Assembly (NCBI GenBank): GCA_910589675.1 | Contig: CAJUTO010000010.1 | Location: 1 to 52,017, forward strand | Source of the DNA: an uncultured Lactobacillus sp. | GTDB taxonomy: Bacteria > Bacillota > Bacilli > Lactobacillales > Lactobacillaceae | Direction: 5' to 3' | Length of the DNA stretch: 52,017 nt | Shown: positions 27,430-36,415 of the stretch, piece by piece | Layout of the letters: every line of letters begins with the position of its first letter | How positions within the stretch are numbered: position 1 is the stretch's first letter | The notes under the pieces: generated by a model | What the model saw: only the letters and a program-made list of their open reading frames with translations | Database searches by the model: none | What the model was told of the DNA's origin: nothing | Position numbers and translations under genes: made by a program

Positions 27430-27720
27430 AGTTCAAAACAAATTTATATAACCCCAAGCTCTACTCAAATCATTTTAAACACTTTGTCCGATTGTAAGAT
27501 TACCCCAACTGATTTAACGGTTGCAAACAGTAATTTAGCTTATACTGCGTCTCTTTTAGCTGGTGAAGGTCATAGCGTTCAAATTTCTTACAATAATTTA
27601 TATGATAAGAAACTAGAGGGTTTAACTGCTCGCCCTCTTTCTCCCAAAATTACTGATCCTAATATCGTTATCGGGAAGAAGAATCGAAAGCTATCTAATT
27701 TAGGAAACTTATTTTTATAA
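27430..27720 (+). pseudogene. Remnant of a LysR regulator (C-terminal part only)
   Basis: The readable frame, from about ITPSSTQIILNTL to the stop at 27720, resembles the second half of a LysR effector domain (NSNLAYTASLLAGEGHSV, LTARPLSPKITDPNIVIG, then RKLSNLGNLFL). No HTH, start codon or ribosome site lies upstream; rarA begins within 60 bases. The first possible start (TTG 27484) has no ribosome site. A terminator follows. It is similar in kind to the LysR at 4590-5471 but not a copy. Confidence 0.65.
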
Positions 27721-27758
27721 AAATTACGAGACTCGCTTAATAATTAAATGAATAGTGA

Positions 27759-27812
27759 AAAAGAGTAATTGTCTACCTCATTCTATCTATGGGAATACAA
27801 TTACTCTTTTAT
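27759..27812. terminator. Bidirectional terminator
   Basis: AAAAGAGTAATTGT (27759-27772) pairs with ACAATTACTCTTTT (27797-27810). It lies between the LysR remnant and the convergent aldo/keto reductase pseudogene. Confidence 0.87.
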
Positions 27813-27835
27813 GTTTTTATATTATGTTCTATGGC

Positions 27836-28657
27836 TTAATAATCTTCATCTTCTCGCATCTCTGCTGGCCAACCATCAATTGGCTTGCGCTCATCTAAAG
27901 CACGGAGCTGCTTAAGATCCTCTTTATCTAACTAAAAATCAAAGATATCAATATTAGCTTTAATATGGGCCGAATTAGTAGAACGAGGAATAGTTACAAT
28001 GTCATTCTGGACTAAATACCGTAAAATCACTTGGATTGGTGATTTACCATATTTTTCACCAATTTTTTGTAACACTGGATTAGTCATCAGATTTTGTTGG
28101 CCGTTACCTAAGGGACTATAGCTTTCATGAATAATATTTTCTTTTTTCAAAAATTCGTGCATTTTCCATTGTTGTAATAAAAGATGTGTTTCAATCTGAT
28201 CAACCATGGGTTGAATTTCTGCATGATTGATTAATTCTAATGTTTGTCGACTATTAAAATTACTGATACCAATAGCTCGCGTTTTACCGGCTTTATATGC
28301 TTCTTCTAGAGCGCGCCAAGTATCTAAATCGTGGCCCATCGGCCAATGAATTAAGACTAAATCAAAATAATTTAAGCCACTTTTACTTAGAGAGTCGTCT
28401 AGTCCCCGTTTAGTCGCTTCATATCCATCAGTCATTGTCTTCGTTGTAATGAAAACCTCATCTCGATTAAGGTTACTTGCATGAACCGCTTCACCTACTT
28501 GCTGTTCATTTTGATAATATTGTGCTGTATCAATTAAACGGTAGCCATCTTTAAAAGCAGATAAAACAGCTTCTTTTGTTTGGTCTGGGTTAATCTCGTA
28601 AGTTCCAAAGCCAAAAATTGGGATTTTAACACCATTATTTAACGTTAAATGTTTCAT
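27836..28657 (-). pseudogene. Aldo/keto reductase truncated by a nonsense codon
   Basis: The frame runs from ATG 28657 (ribosome site AGGTAA) with the catalytic set Asp43, Tyr48, Lys73 and His104 intact. It hits TAG at 27932-27934 right after IDIFDF. The same frame then continues for 31 residues (LDKEDLKQLRALDERKPIDG, then WPAEMREDEDY) to a TAA at 27836. This tail matches the family's normal C-terminus, where the interrupted codon is usually Glu (GAG), so one G-to-T change explains it. The 241-residue product may still fold but lacks the last helix. Confidence 0.85.
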
Positions 28658-28752
28658 AATTACCTGTTATACCTCTATTTAATTCATTATTTTACTCCCA
28701 TATGATAATCATATCCTAAAAGCGTAAAGAAAACCCTTATTTTAATTTATAC

Positions 28753-28783
28753 AAAAAATAGCGACTTAAAAGCCGCTATTTTT
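28753..28783 (-). terminator. Terminator of the ABC multidrug exporter gene
   Basis: AAAAAATAGCG pairs with CGCTATTTTT just after the stop at 28789. Confidence 0.87.
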
Positions 28784-28788
28784 ACCTA

Positions 28789-30540
28789 CTACTTTTTAAA
28801 TTGATTATGCACGTATTCTGCATAAAGAGGTGTTGATTTAACTAATTCATCATGAGTACCTGAACCAGAAACAGTTCCATGATCAATGAAATAAATTTTA
28901 TCTGCATCAACAATTGTACTTAAACGGTGAGCAATTACTAAAGTCATTCTATTTTTCATCAGACTTGCTAAGGCTTTTTGTACCATAGCTTCAGATTCTG
29001 AATCAAGACTTGCAGTAGCCTCATCAAGCATTAAGATTTTCGGATCACGCAAAAAGGCCCTCGCAATTGCAATTCTCTGTCTTTGTCCACCAGACAGCTT
29101 AACACCTCGTTCACCAATCTGTGTTTCTAAGCCATCTTCTGCCCCTTTTACAAATTTATCTGCATATGCCATCTTTAAAACATGCCATAATTCATCGTCA
29201 CTAACTTTTCTTCCTAAACCATAAACCAGATTTTCACGAATAGTTCCCGGCATAACCGATGAATTCTGACCTACAAGTCCAATTTGCTTACGCCAATCAG
29301 TTAAATCAATCTCTTCTATATTTTGTCCACCAATAGTTATCTTTCCCGAAGTTGGTTTATAGAAACGTTCTATTAGTGAAAAAATTGTTGTTTTTCCACC
29401 ACCTGATGGACCAGCAAAGGCGACAACAGTGTTAGGCTTAGCCGACACATTGATATCATGTAGAATTTGCTTTCCTTTTTCATATGAGAAACTTACATTC
29501 TGCAGCTTCAATTCTTTTCCAGCAATATCAACCTTTTGATTATCGGCAGATACTTCAATTGGTTCATTAAGCATTTCGCCGATACGTTCAGTTGAACCTG
29601 ACGTCTTAGCTAATTCATTGAAAAATTGACTAATTATGATTACTGGACCCATCAATTGAAATAGATACATTAAGAAGGAAATAAGTGCACCCATAGTAAG
29701 TGTACCTTGCATAACACGAATAGCACCGTAAGTTAAAATACCAATTACTAAAATCATCATTAACATATTAGAAATTGGCTGCATCAAGGAGTTAATCCAG
29801 GATTCCTTTACCCCAATTGCATAAAGTTTAGCAATTCTTTTTGTTCCAGTAGCAAGCTCTTTCTTCTCTGAATTACTTGATTTTACCAAACGGATTTCAC
29901 TTAAAACATTAGTTGAATCACTAGAAAATTTTGCCAGTTCATCTTGACGTGCCCGTCCAATTTTTCCTGACAATCTCATAAATGGTAATAGGACAAATAT
30001 CACTAAAGGAACAGCAAGAACCATGATTAAGGACATCTGCCAATCCATCATAAACATGATGACGACAGCACCAAAGAATTGTAATAAAGAAGTAATTGCA
30101 TTGGGTAAGGTATTAGCAAGTAAATTCTTGACTTGCAACGTGTCATTAACTAGTCTTGATGAAATTTCACCCGTCGAAGTATTATCAAAATAACTAACTG
30201 GCATCTTAAGTAAGCGGGCCCAGAGACTATCACGAAGTTTTGAAACGACATGCTCTCCAAACACTCCCAAAATACAGACAGATAAGGCACTAATAATTAC
30301 TCCACCAAAAAATACTATTCCAGTAATAATTACCAGGTTTATATTTAAATGCTTAAAGTTATTAATAATTCTTTGTGCAAATTGAGGAACGATTAAGTTT
30401 GCTCCCGTGGCAATTAATCCAGCCAAAGTACCAACAACTAATTGCCAGTATTTAGGATGCACTTGATTTATTAATTTAAAAAAATCCTGAAAACTAAAAC
30501 TACGTTTTCCTTTTTCAATCCGGGGTCTTCCTCTATCCAT
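28789..30540 (-). CDS. ABC multidrug exporter half-transporter (BmrA/LmrA-like)
   Basis: 583 residues: six membrane helices in about 35-320, then a nucleotide-binding domain with Walker A GPSGGGKTT, Q-loop GLVGQNSSVMPGT, signature LSGGQRQRIAIARAF and Walker B ILMLDEATASLD. Homodimeric exporters of this type move lipophilic drugs or lipids. GGAGGAA precedes the ATG. It lies 84 bases after a MarR gene. Both promoters carry the same TTAGxTACCTAA operator, so it is probably repressed by that MarR protein. Confidence 0.94.
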   Translation of the reverse strand: MDRGRPRIEKGKRSFSFQDFFKLINQVHPKYWQLVVGTLAGLIATGANLIVPQFAQRIINNFKHLNINLVIITGIVFFGGVIISALSVCILGVFGEHVVSKLRDSLWARLLKMPVSYFDNTSTGEISSRLVNDTLQVKNLLANTLPNAITSLLQFFGAVVIMFMMDWQMSLIMVLAVPLVIFVLLPFMRLSGKIGRARQDELAKFSSDSTNVLSEIRLVKSSNSEKKELATGTKRIAKLYAIGVKESWINSLMQPISNMLMMILVIGILTYGAIRVMQGTLTMGALISFLMYLFQLMGPVIIISQFFNELAKTSGSTERIGEMLNEPIEVSADNQKVDIAGKELKLQNVSFSYEKGKQILHDINVSAKPNTVVAFAGPSGGGKTTIFSLIERFYKPTSGKITIGGQNIEEIDLTDWRKQIGLVGQNSSVMPGTIRENLVYGLGRKVSDDELWHVLKMAYADKFVKGAEDGLETQIGERGVKLSGGQRQRIAIARAFLRDPKILMLDEATASLDSESEAMVQKALASLMKNRMTLVIAHRLSTIVDADKIYFIDHGTVSGSGTHDELVKSTPLYAEYVHNQFKK

Positions 30541-30561
30541 TAATAAATTCCTCCTTAATAG

Positions 30562-30620
30562 TTAGGTACCTAATAATGATTGACGCTTAGTATTAAAACA
30601 TGTAGATACCTAACTGTCAA
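30562..30620 (-). promoter_or_regulatory. Exporter promoter with two MarR boxes
   Basis: The minus strand has TTGACA (30620-30615), a 17-bp spacer and TTTAAT (30597-30592). One box, GTAGATACCTAA (30602-30613), sits in the spacer. A perfect palindrome, TTAGGTACCTAA (30562-30573), lies downstream of the start point. Confidence 0.7.
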
Positions 30621-30624
30621 GTCC

Positions 30625-31062
30625 CTAATTATTTCGAACTTGTTGGTTTAGTTCCTTCAGGAGTGGAATTAATTGATCTAATAGCTTTTCGTCTACTCGA
30701 CTAGAAAGTTTTTTTAATATCAAGTTAAAGCTTTTTTTCATCTCAATAACTTGTTTTTCGCCTAAGTGGGTAAGATAAATTCGTTTAATTCGGGCAGACT
30801 TTTCATCTTGTTTGCGTTGAATATATCCATCACGTTCAAGATTTTTCAACATATTAGTTACACTGGCATTACGTAAGTGAAAATTATCAGCTAGTTCCCT
30901 TTGAATCATACCGGGATGCTCTTGAATATACATTAAAGTTCGTCCTTGCTGAGGAGTAAGTTGACTAAATTTTACTTCTTCCCCATAAAATCTTTTAGAA
31001 AAGTTGAAGTATAAACGGAATAAATCCATCATTTCTTGATATTTTTCTACTTTATCTGTCAT
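30625..31062 (-). CDS. MarR-family regulator of the adjacent exporter
   Basis: 145 residues with a standard MarR winged HTH: FSQLTPQQGRTLMYIQEHPG, then QRELADNFHLRNASVTNMLK as the recognition helix and the basic wing KQDEKSARIKRIYLTHLGEK. AAAGGGG precedes the ATG. It is followed by the ABC exporter gene, and the same operator precedes both genes, which predicts autorepression and drug-responsive control. The ligand is unknown. Confidence 0.94.
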   Translation of the reverse strand: MTDKVEKYQEMMDLFRLYFNFSKRFYGEEVKFSQLTPQQGRTLMYIQEHPGMIQRELADNFHLRNASVTNMLKNLERDGYIQRKQDEKSARIKRIYLTHLGEKQVIEMKKSFNLILKKLSSRVDEKLLDQLIPLLKELNQQVRNN

Positions 31063-31099
31063 CTTTTAACCCCTTTGTTAATAGTTAGAATGTATACTG

Positions 31100-31111
31100 T
31101 TAGATACCTAA
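31100..31111 (-). promoter_or_regulatory. MarR box in the regulator's own promoter
   Basis: TTAGATACCTAA, the third copy of the box, lies directly downstream of a TATAAT on the minus strand. Confidence 0.65.
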
Positions 31112-31136
31112 TTATAAAATATGCCACAATAAAACA

Positions 31137-31168
31137 AAAGGAAGTATGTAGTAAATCATACTTCCTTT
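31137..31168 (-). terminator. Terminator of mgtA
   Basis: AAAGGAAGTATG and CATACTTCCTTT form a perfect 12-bp stem with an 8-nt loop, followed by CTTTTGTTTT on the minus strand. Confidence 0.85.
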
Positions 31169-31193
31169 AAAAATAGATTTAATATTAAAACAA

Positions 31194-33872
31194 TTAGATT
31201 AAATATTTCTCTGATTTTAGATACCATTTCTTTACTAACATCGTTAAAGCAATGTATAAAATCAATAAAATAAATACAATTCCTAAAAAATATACTGGAA
31301 TTGGACCAAATTTCACTGCTTTTGCGACAGGAATAATAAATGGTAACATAGTCCCAATTGCAGCCATACCAATCGTTGCCCATGTAACAATTGCTGTAGC
31401 ATGCTGTTTAATAAATGGGAGGCCTGGATCTCTAAGTGCATGAATAACCATTTCTTGGGTCCAAAGCGATTCAATAAACCAGCCAGTACAAAAGACAGCT
31501 GAAAAAAGTAATTTTTGTGAAGCAGTTGCTCCTGCATAGCTACTTCCGATAATTTGTGGACAAACTATAAAGAACAGTAATGCAAAAGTTATGATGTCAA
31601 AAATCGAAGATGTAGGACCAAAATAGAACATAAACTTAGGAAGCTTCTTAGTACTCCACTTTCTTGGTTCAGATAAATAATGTTTATTCATTGTATCGAA
31701 TGGAATTGATAGACAGCTGGTACCGTACATTAAGTCTAAAATGAGAAGTTGAACTGGAAGCATTGGAAGAAAAGGAAGAAATGAGGATGCTACTAAAATT
31801 GATAAAATATTACCAAAATTAGATGAAAGCGTAATTTTAATATATTTCATCGTATTTCCAAAGACTTGCCGACCAATTTGAACAGCTTTTTCTAAAATCA
31901 TTAGGTCTTTGTGTAACAAAATTATATCAGCAGATTTTTTAGCAATGTCTACGGCTGTATCAACGGAAATAGCAACATCAGCTGCTTTCATAGCAGGTGC
32001 ATCATTAATTCCATCTCCCATATAAGCTACGGTATGGTTATTTTCTCTTAATAATTGAATAATTTGTGCCTTTTGTTGAGGAGACAGTTTTACAAAAACA
32101 TCACATTCTTCAACCATTTTCTTCAATTCAGCTGAACTTTTATTTTCTAAGTCCTTTCCCTGATACACGCAAGCAATATCTAACCCAACTTGCTTGCCAA
32201 CGTTTCTAGTGACAGCTTCATTATCTCCAGTTAAGATTTTTACAGTAATTCCATCCCTCTTTAAAGCAGTTAATGCAGCTTTAGCACTATCCTTTGGTGG
32301 ATCTAAAAATGCTAAAAATCCAGTTAAAATTAGTTCTTTCTCATCATCAACACTGAATTCACCAACAGGAGCAGGATTTTTCTTATAGGCTAGCAATACC
32401 ACCCGTAACCCATCTTGGTTCATTTGATTGATCTTATTTAAAATTTCTTGTCTTTGCTCTTGATTAAGAGCCCTAATTTCACCATTAATTTCTAACCGGT
32501 TAGAACAAGCAAGCATTTCTTCAGCAGCCCCTTTTGTTACTAATAAGTGTTCATGCTTCTTATTCATTACCACTACACTCATTCGTCTTCTTTTAAAGTC
32601 AAAGGGAATCTCATCAATTTTTTGATAATTTTGATTAATGTCATTTGTATCTAATTCACCTTTAGCTGCATCAATGATCGCCTTATCAATTAAGTCTTTC
32701 ATCCCTGTTTGATAGTAACTGTTCAAATATGATAGTTCTAAGACTTTTGATTTTTCTTCTAAATTCAAATCATAGTGACGCTCTAAAACTACTTTGTCTT
32801 GTGTTAAAGTTCCAGTTTTATCTGTGCAAAGAATATCAGCGGAGCCAAAGTTTTGAATTGAATTCATTCGTTTAACAATTGTTTCGTGCCTTGCCATTTC
32901 AACTGATCCCTTAACTAGATTGCTTGTAACAATTACAGGAAGCATTTCTGGAGTTAGTCCCACAGCCGTAGCAATAGCAAAAATCAATGCATTAAGCCAA
33001 TCCCCTTTGGTTAAACCATTAATTAAAAACACAAGAGGTGCAATTACAGCGGTCATAATCAATAAAATTTTTGAAACATTTTTGATTCCAATATCAAAAG
33101 TTGTTTCTTTATTTTTATTCTTGCTCAGAGTACGTGCTAAATTGCCAAATACTGTCTCATCACCTGTAGCAAATACAACGCCCATTGCAGAGCCTGAAAC
33201 AATATTTGTTCCCTCATATAAAATATTCGGATAATCTAGATAGTTATCATTTTCCTTTGGCTTTTCATTTGCTAGTTTTTCAACAGGACTAGATTCACCA
33301 TTTAATGAACTAGCTGAACAAAAGAGATCCTTACTTTTTAACAAATACAGATCTGCTGGTACTAGATCTCCAGCAGTTAGATTGATAATATCACCAACCA
33401 CTACATCTTTAGTCGGTAATTCTTGATCTTTCCCATCTCGTTTGATATTCGTGGTTACAGATACCATATTTAATAGTGAATCAACTGCGTCACTGGTTTT
33501 AACATTCTGGATAAAACTAGTTATTCCAGAAATTAAAACCATTGTAATCATAATAATGACTGTACTGAGATCCTTTTGATCTGCAGGAACAAAAAGATAG
33601 TTAGTCAAAAAAGATAAAAGAGCTAAAAACAGTAATACTCCTGTAAATGGAGTCATGAAAGCATCAAATAAAAAATGCAATTTTGGATGACACTCTTTAT
33701 TTGATACTTCATTTAACCCATCGCGCTCTAAACGCTTTTTTGCTTGCGCAGGGTTTAACCCATTAATTGACGTATCTAATTGCTTTAATACTTCACTCTT
33801 TTCTTTTCCAGCAATTTGCTTAGCTAAAGTCGCATCAGTTACTACACGATCCTTAGAGTTGAATTTTAACAT
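31194..33872 (-). CDS. mgtA: Mg2+-importing P-type ATPase
   Basis: P3B-type transport ATPase, 892 residues from the ATG at 33872; an upstream TTG-led extension of 20 residues lacks a ribosome site, whereas GAGGGAGAG precedes this ATG. Phosphorylation site Asp351 in CTDKTGTLTQDK, actuator motif NGESSPVEK, hinge YMGDGINDAPAMKAADVAIS and about ten membrane helices. The leader is an M-box riboswitch, which fixes the ion as Mg2+ with good confidence. Monocistronic with its own terminator. Confidence 0.95.
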   Translation of the reverse strand: MLKFNSKDRVVTDATLAKQIAGKEKSEVLKQLDTSINGLNPAQAKKRLERDGLNEVSNKECHPKLHFLFDAFMTPFTGVLLFLALLSFLTNYLFVPADQKDLSTVIIMITMVLISGITSFIQNVKTSDAVDSLLNMVSVTTNIKRDGKDQELPTKDVVVGDIINLTAGDLVPADLYLLKSKDLFCSASSLNGESSPVEKLANEKPKENDNYLDYPNILYEGTNIVSGSAMGVVFATGDETVFGNLARTLSKNKNKETTFDIGIKNVSKILLIMTAVIAPLVFLINGLTKGDWLNALIFAIATAVGLTPEMLPVIVTSNLVKGSVEMARHETIVKRMNSIQNFGSADILCTDKTGTLTQDKVVLERHYDLNLEEKSKVLELSYLNSYYQTGMKDLIDKAIIDAAKGELDTNDINQNYQKIDEIPFDFKRRRMSVVVMNKKHEHLLVTKGAAEEMLACSNRLEINGEIRALNQEQRQEILNKINQMNQDGLRVVLLAYKKNPAPVGEFSVDDEKELILTGFLAFLDPPKDSAKAALTALKRDGITVKILTGDNEAVTRNVGKQVGLDIACVYQGKDLENKSSAELKKMVEECDVFVKLSPQQKAQIIQLLRENNHTVAYMGDGINDAPAMKAADVAISVDTAVDIAKKSADIILLHKDLMILEKAVQIGRQVFGNTMKYIKITLSSNFGNILSILVASSFLPFLPMLPVQLLILDLMYGTSCLSIPFDTMNKHYLSEPRKWSTKKLPKFMFYFGPTSSIFDIITFALLFFIVCPQIIGSSYAGATASQKLLFSAVFCTGWFIESLWTQEMVIHALRDPGLPFIKQHATAIVTWATIGMAAIGTMLPFIIPVAKAVKFGPIPVYFLGIVFILLILYIALTMLVKKWYLKSEKYLI

Positions 33873-33907
33873 AGTAATCTCTCCCTCTAAAAAATCGGCA
33901 AACAAAC

Positions 33908-33939
33908 AAAAAGACCAACGCAAAAACTGCATTGGTCTT
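33908..33939 (-). terminator. Riboswitch terminator before mgtA
   Basis: AAGACCAACGC pairs with GCATTGGTCTT, followed by TTTTTG on the minus strand. It lies 36 bases before the mgtA start and is the expression platform. Confidence 0.85.
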
Positions 33940-34125
33940 ATAATAGCGATTTAATACTCGTCGTTCAGTTTTAACACTACGTAACGTAAAGTTTTTTCAA
34001 CTAGCTGACTGGGAAAAGCCTTAACTCGACAGTTCCTGTTTGACCCGTTGGCATCTCTGGATGTTCCTGGGCATCAGCATATATTTACGTAGGAGTCTCA
34101 CCTAACAGTTTATTTGCTTCTTTAT
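33940..34125 (-). promoter_or_regulatory. M-box (ykoK) magnesium riboswitch
   Basis: The minus strand carries the M-box core in order: GTTAGGTGAGACTCCTACG, then ATGCTGATGCCCAGGA, ACATCCAGAGATGCCAACGG, GTCAAACAGG and the GTCGAGTTAAGG arm. High Mg2+ compacts the aptamer and favours the downstream terminator. Order and spacing match the class closely. This accounts for most of the 450-base gap before mgtA. Confidence 0.93.
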
Positions 34126-34253
34126 TTAATTAACGACTATAGCCTAAACGACTATTTTTTATTATTCAACCGTCTTTATAATTTCTTTACTTTCTTAAAA
34201 AAATCGAAATATTTTACTTCAAGTATTCTTTAAAGAAATTATCAAGTTTACTA

Positions 34254-34289
34254 AAAAAGTTAAGTACTACAGTCAGTACTTAACTTTTT
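34254..34289 (-). terminator. Terminator of the cupin gene
   Basis: AAAAAGTTAAGTACT and AGTACTTAACTTTTT form a perfect 15-bp inverted repeat about 35 bases after the stop. Confidence 0.9.
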
Positions 34290-34324
34290 ATCTACCTAAT
34301 TCATTAATATAAACTCTATTAAAT

Positions 34325-34738
34325 TTAACCTAACTTGTCATATTCTTCATCAGAAACTGGCTCAAGCCAAGTGGTTTTACCGTCTCCGACCATTACTGCT
34401 ACATGAGCAAACCATGAGTCCTTGGTAGCACCATGCCAGTGTTTTGTATTAGGGTTAACAATTACAACATCACTGGGAACCATCTTCTGTGCTGGTTTAC
34501 CTTCTTCTTGATACCACCCTTCACCTGCAACGGCAATTAGGATTTGAGGAATTGAGTGCATGTGCCAATCGTTGCGACATCCTGGCTCAAAACTTACATT
34601 GCTGACACCAGTTTTTGCCTCTTTACTTGTAGCTAAAGGATTAAGAAAACTCTTTCCTTGAAAGTATTTTGCGTATGCTTCGTTAAATTTACCAAAGCCA
34701 AAGACACTATTTTTTACTTCTTCTTCATTTTTTGCCAT
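34325..34738 (-). CDS. Cupin-domain protein
   Basis: 137 residues from the ATG at 34738, chosen because GGAGG precedes it; a longer frame exists upstream without a ribosome site. One cupin barrel: GCRNDWHMHSIPQILIAVAG (His ligands in WHMH) and VIVNPNTKHWHGATKD (second motif). It often occurs beside, or fused to, carboxymuconolactone-decarboxylase-like proteins, and the group includes enzymes and sugar- or metal-binding proteins. Divergent from tpx, so a redox-linked role is possible but unproven. Confidence 0.85.
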   Translation of the reverse strand: MAKNEEEVKNSVFGFGKFNEAYAKYFQGKSFLNPLATSKEAKTGVSNVSFEPGCRNDWHMHSIPQILIAVAGEGWYQEEGKPAQKMVPSDVVIVNPNTKHWHGATKDSWFAHVAVMVGDGKTTWLEPVSDEEYDKLG

Positions 34739-34869
34739 TATTTTTTCCTCCGTCAAACTCTTTATTTCTCTCATCTATTATTTTATATCCACCCTTTATA
34801 AATTAAAAATAGTTATTTCTACTAGACATCTATGCATTTAAGGTATGGTATTTCACTACATAGGCTAAA

Positions 34870-34908
34870 TATTTAAGATACCTCCTATAATTTGCTATAT
34901 TTAAGATA
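34870..34908 (+). promoter_or_regulatory. tpx promoter bracketed by direct repeats
   Basis: TATTTAAGATA occurs at 34870-34880 and 34898-34908, 28 bp apart, on either side of TATAAT (34886-34891). No good -35 is seen, which hints at an activator. Confidence 0.45.
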
Positions 34909-34934
34909 ATAAGAAGAAAGAGAGGGTATAACTT

Positions 34935-35429
34935 ATGAAAATCACTTTTAAAGGTAAAGAAGTTAAATTAATAGGTACTCCGCCAGCAGTTGGTGAAGAA
35001 ATGCCTAATTTTACAGTACAAGATAAGAATAATCATGAATTCACCAAGTCTGATTTGCTAGGTAAGTTTAGTTTAATTAGTGTAGTACCAGATATCAATA
35101 CTCCGGTTTGCAGTATTCAAACCAAAACTTTTAATAAAACAATGGATAAATTTCCAGAAATTAACTTTTTGACTATTTCAACTAATACTGTTGAAGACCA
35201 GCAAACTTGGTGTGCTGCCGAAGATGTTAAAAATATGCAATTGATGTCGGATAAAAATTTGTCATTTGGTAAGGCCACTGGATTATTAATTCCAGAATCT
35301 GGCATTCTTGCTCGCTCGGTTTGGGTTCTTGATCCGAATGGTAAAATCTTATACCGTGAATTAGTTGATGAAATTACACATGAACCTAATTATGATGCAG
35401 TATTAAACGAACTAAAACAATTGCATTAA
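34935..35429 (+). CDS. tpx: Thiol peroxidase
   Basis: Atypical two-Cys peroxiredoxin reducing alkyl and hydrogen peroxides with thioredoxin. 164 residues with the peroxidatic Cys59 in NTPVCSIQT and the resolving Cys93 in TWCAAEDVK, as in E. coli Tpx (60/94). AGAGAGGG precedes the ATG. Monocistronic; its promoter carries a direct repeat. Confidence 0.96.
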   Translation: MKITFKGKEVKLIGTPPAVGEEMPNFTVQDKNNHEFTKSDLLGKFSLISVVPDINTPVCSIQTKTFNKTMDKFPEINFLTISTNTVEDQQTWCAAEDVKNMQLMSDKNLSFGKATGLLIPESGILARSVWVLDPNGKILYRELVDEITHEPNYDAVLNELKQLH

Positions 35430-35452
35430 TGTTTATCAAAATCAGTTTATAG

Positions 35453-35498
35453 AAAAAGTGTTTACCAGATTTTAAAGTCTTGATGGTAAACACTTTTT
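35453..35498 (+). terminator. Terminator of tpx
   Basis: AAAAAGTGTTTACCA and TGGTAAACACTTTTT are a perfect 15-bp stem, followed by T. Confidence 0.92.
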
Positions 35499-35562
35499 TC
35501 TTGATTAAAATTTAATATAAAATGGTTAAAGAACTACCACGAATAATTAAGGAGGATTAGAT

Positions 35563-35895
35563 ATGTCATTAACAGTTAATCTTTACTACACTGGTAAAAA
35601 TGGAAGCGCTCGTAAATTCGCTGAAGAAATGGAAAGCAGCGGTGTAGCCGACCGTATTAGGAAAGAACCAGGAAATGAAAAATATGAATATTTCATTCCA
35701 TTAGATGATCCTGAAACTATTCTTCTAATTGATAGCTGGAAAAATCAAGAATCTCTTGATGCCCACCATGCTTCACCAATGATGCAAGAATTAGCCGACC
35801 TACGTAAAAAGTATGATCTTCATATGCGTGTAGAACGTTATATTTCTGACGAGAATGGTATTCCAAGCAGTGATCAAAAATTTATTCGAAAATAA
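35563..35895 (+). CDS. Putative quinol monooxygenase (ABM-domain protein)
   Basis: 110 residues with a ferredoxin-like antibiotic-biosynthesis-monooxygenase domain: LTVNLYYTGKNGSARKFAEE, KYEYFIPLDDPETILLIDSW and LDAHHASPMMQELADLRKKY. The HHASPMM motif is typical of YgiN-like proteins. AAGGAGG precedes the ATG. It lies downstream of tpx but is separated by a terminator. The substrate is unknown. Confidence 0.85.
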   Translation: MSLTVNLYYTGKNGSARKFAEEMESSGVADRIRKEPGNEKYEYFIPLDDPETILLIDSWKNQESLDAHHASPMMQELADLRKKYDLHMRVERYISDENGIPSSDQKFIRK

Positions 35896-35924
35896 TAGAT
35901 TTTTAACCATATTCAAAGACTAAT

Positions 35925-35976
35925 AAAAAGGCGCATGCCTAATATCTAAAAAAGATATTAGCTTACGCCTTTTTTT
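35925..35976. terminator. Bidirectional terminator
   Basis: AAAAAGGCG and CGCCTTTTTTT flank an inner stem CTAATATCT/AGATATTAG. The stop codon of the minus-strand gene at 35963 lies within the 3' arm. Confidence 0.9.
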
Positions 35977-36415
35977 CTATATAAACCTCTAAAAATGTAC
36001 TATTGTTGAACTTGCTATTAGTAACATAAGAACTAGAATCAGACTTTAGAACAATCATTAAAGCGTTAGATTCACCATAGTTTGCATCTTCCCATGGCAT
36101 ATAAATATTTTTAGTTTTTCCAGATTTAAAAATCAAATCTACATCAACTAAATCATGGAATTTAGCAATCCGGTCAGCTAAATTATATTCTTCTGAGGTT
36201 TCAATGGTATTTACTCTGTCCCAGTCAGCAATCATAGTAAACCCATCACATTCAAGGCCTGTTTTAAGGACATCACTATCTTCCTCTTCATGGCCCCAGC
36301 GATGGCTTAAGTTAGTATATACATTTTTAAAATTAAAATAAGGAATATACTCAATTGGAATTTGCTCAGACTCACAATTTTCAAAATTAAATTGAATTGC
36401 TTTTAACTTTTCCAT
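35963..36415 (-). CDS. Hypothetical cytoplasmic protein
   Basis: 150 residues from the ATG at 36415; a TTG at 36436 is the alternative. No family recognised. Acidic, mixed alpha/beta, with WGHEEEDSDVLKTGLECDGF and IYMPWEDANYGESNALMIVL. No signal peptide or membrane helix. Its stop codon lies inside a terminator hairpin. It is a single gene between convergent tpx-side genes and the UvrA paralogue. Confidence 0.65.
   Translation of the reverse strand: MEKLKAIQFNFENCESEQIPIEYIPYFNFKNVYTNLSHRWGHEEEDSDVLKTGLECDGFTMIADWDRVNTIETSEEYNLADRIAKFHDLVDVDLIFKSGKTKNIYMPWEDANYGESNALMIVLKSDSSSYVTNSKFNNSTFLEVYIEKKA

Noticed and set aside
27484-27720. A complete 78-residue gene
   Set aside because: No ribosome site before the TTG, and the protein matches only the end of a LysR effector domain, so it is a remnant.
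31156-31383. A 75-codon frame at the end of mgtA
   Set aside because: Shadow of mgtA in another frame, crossing its terminator region.
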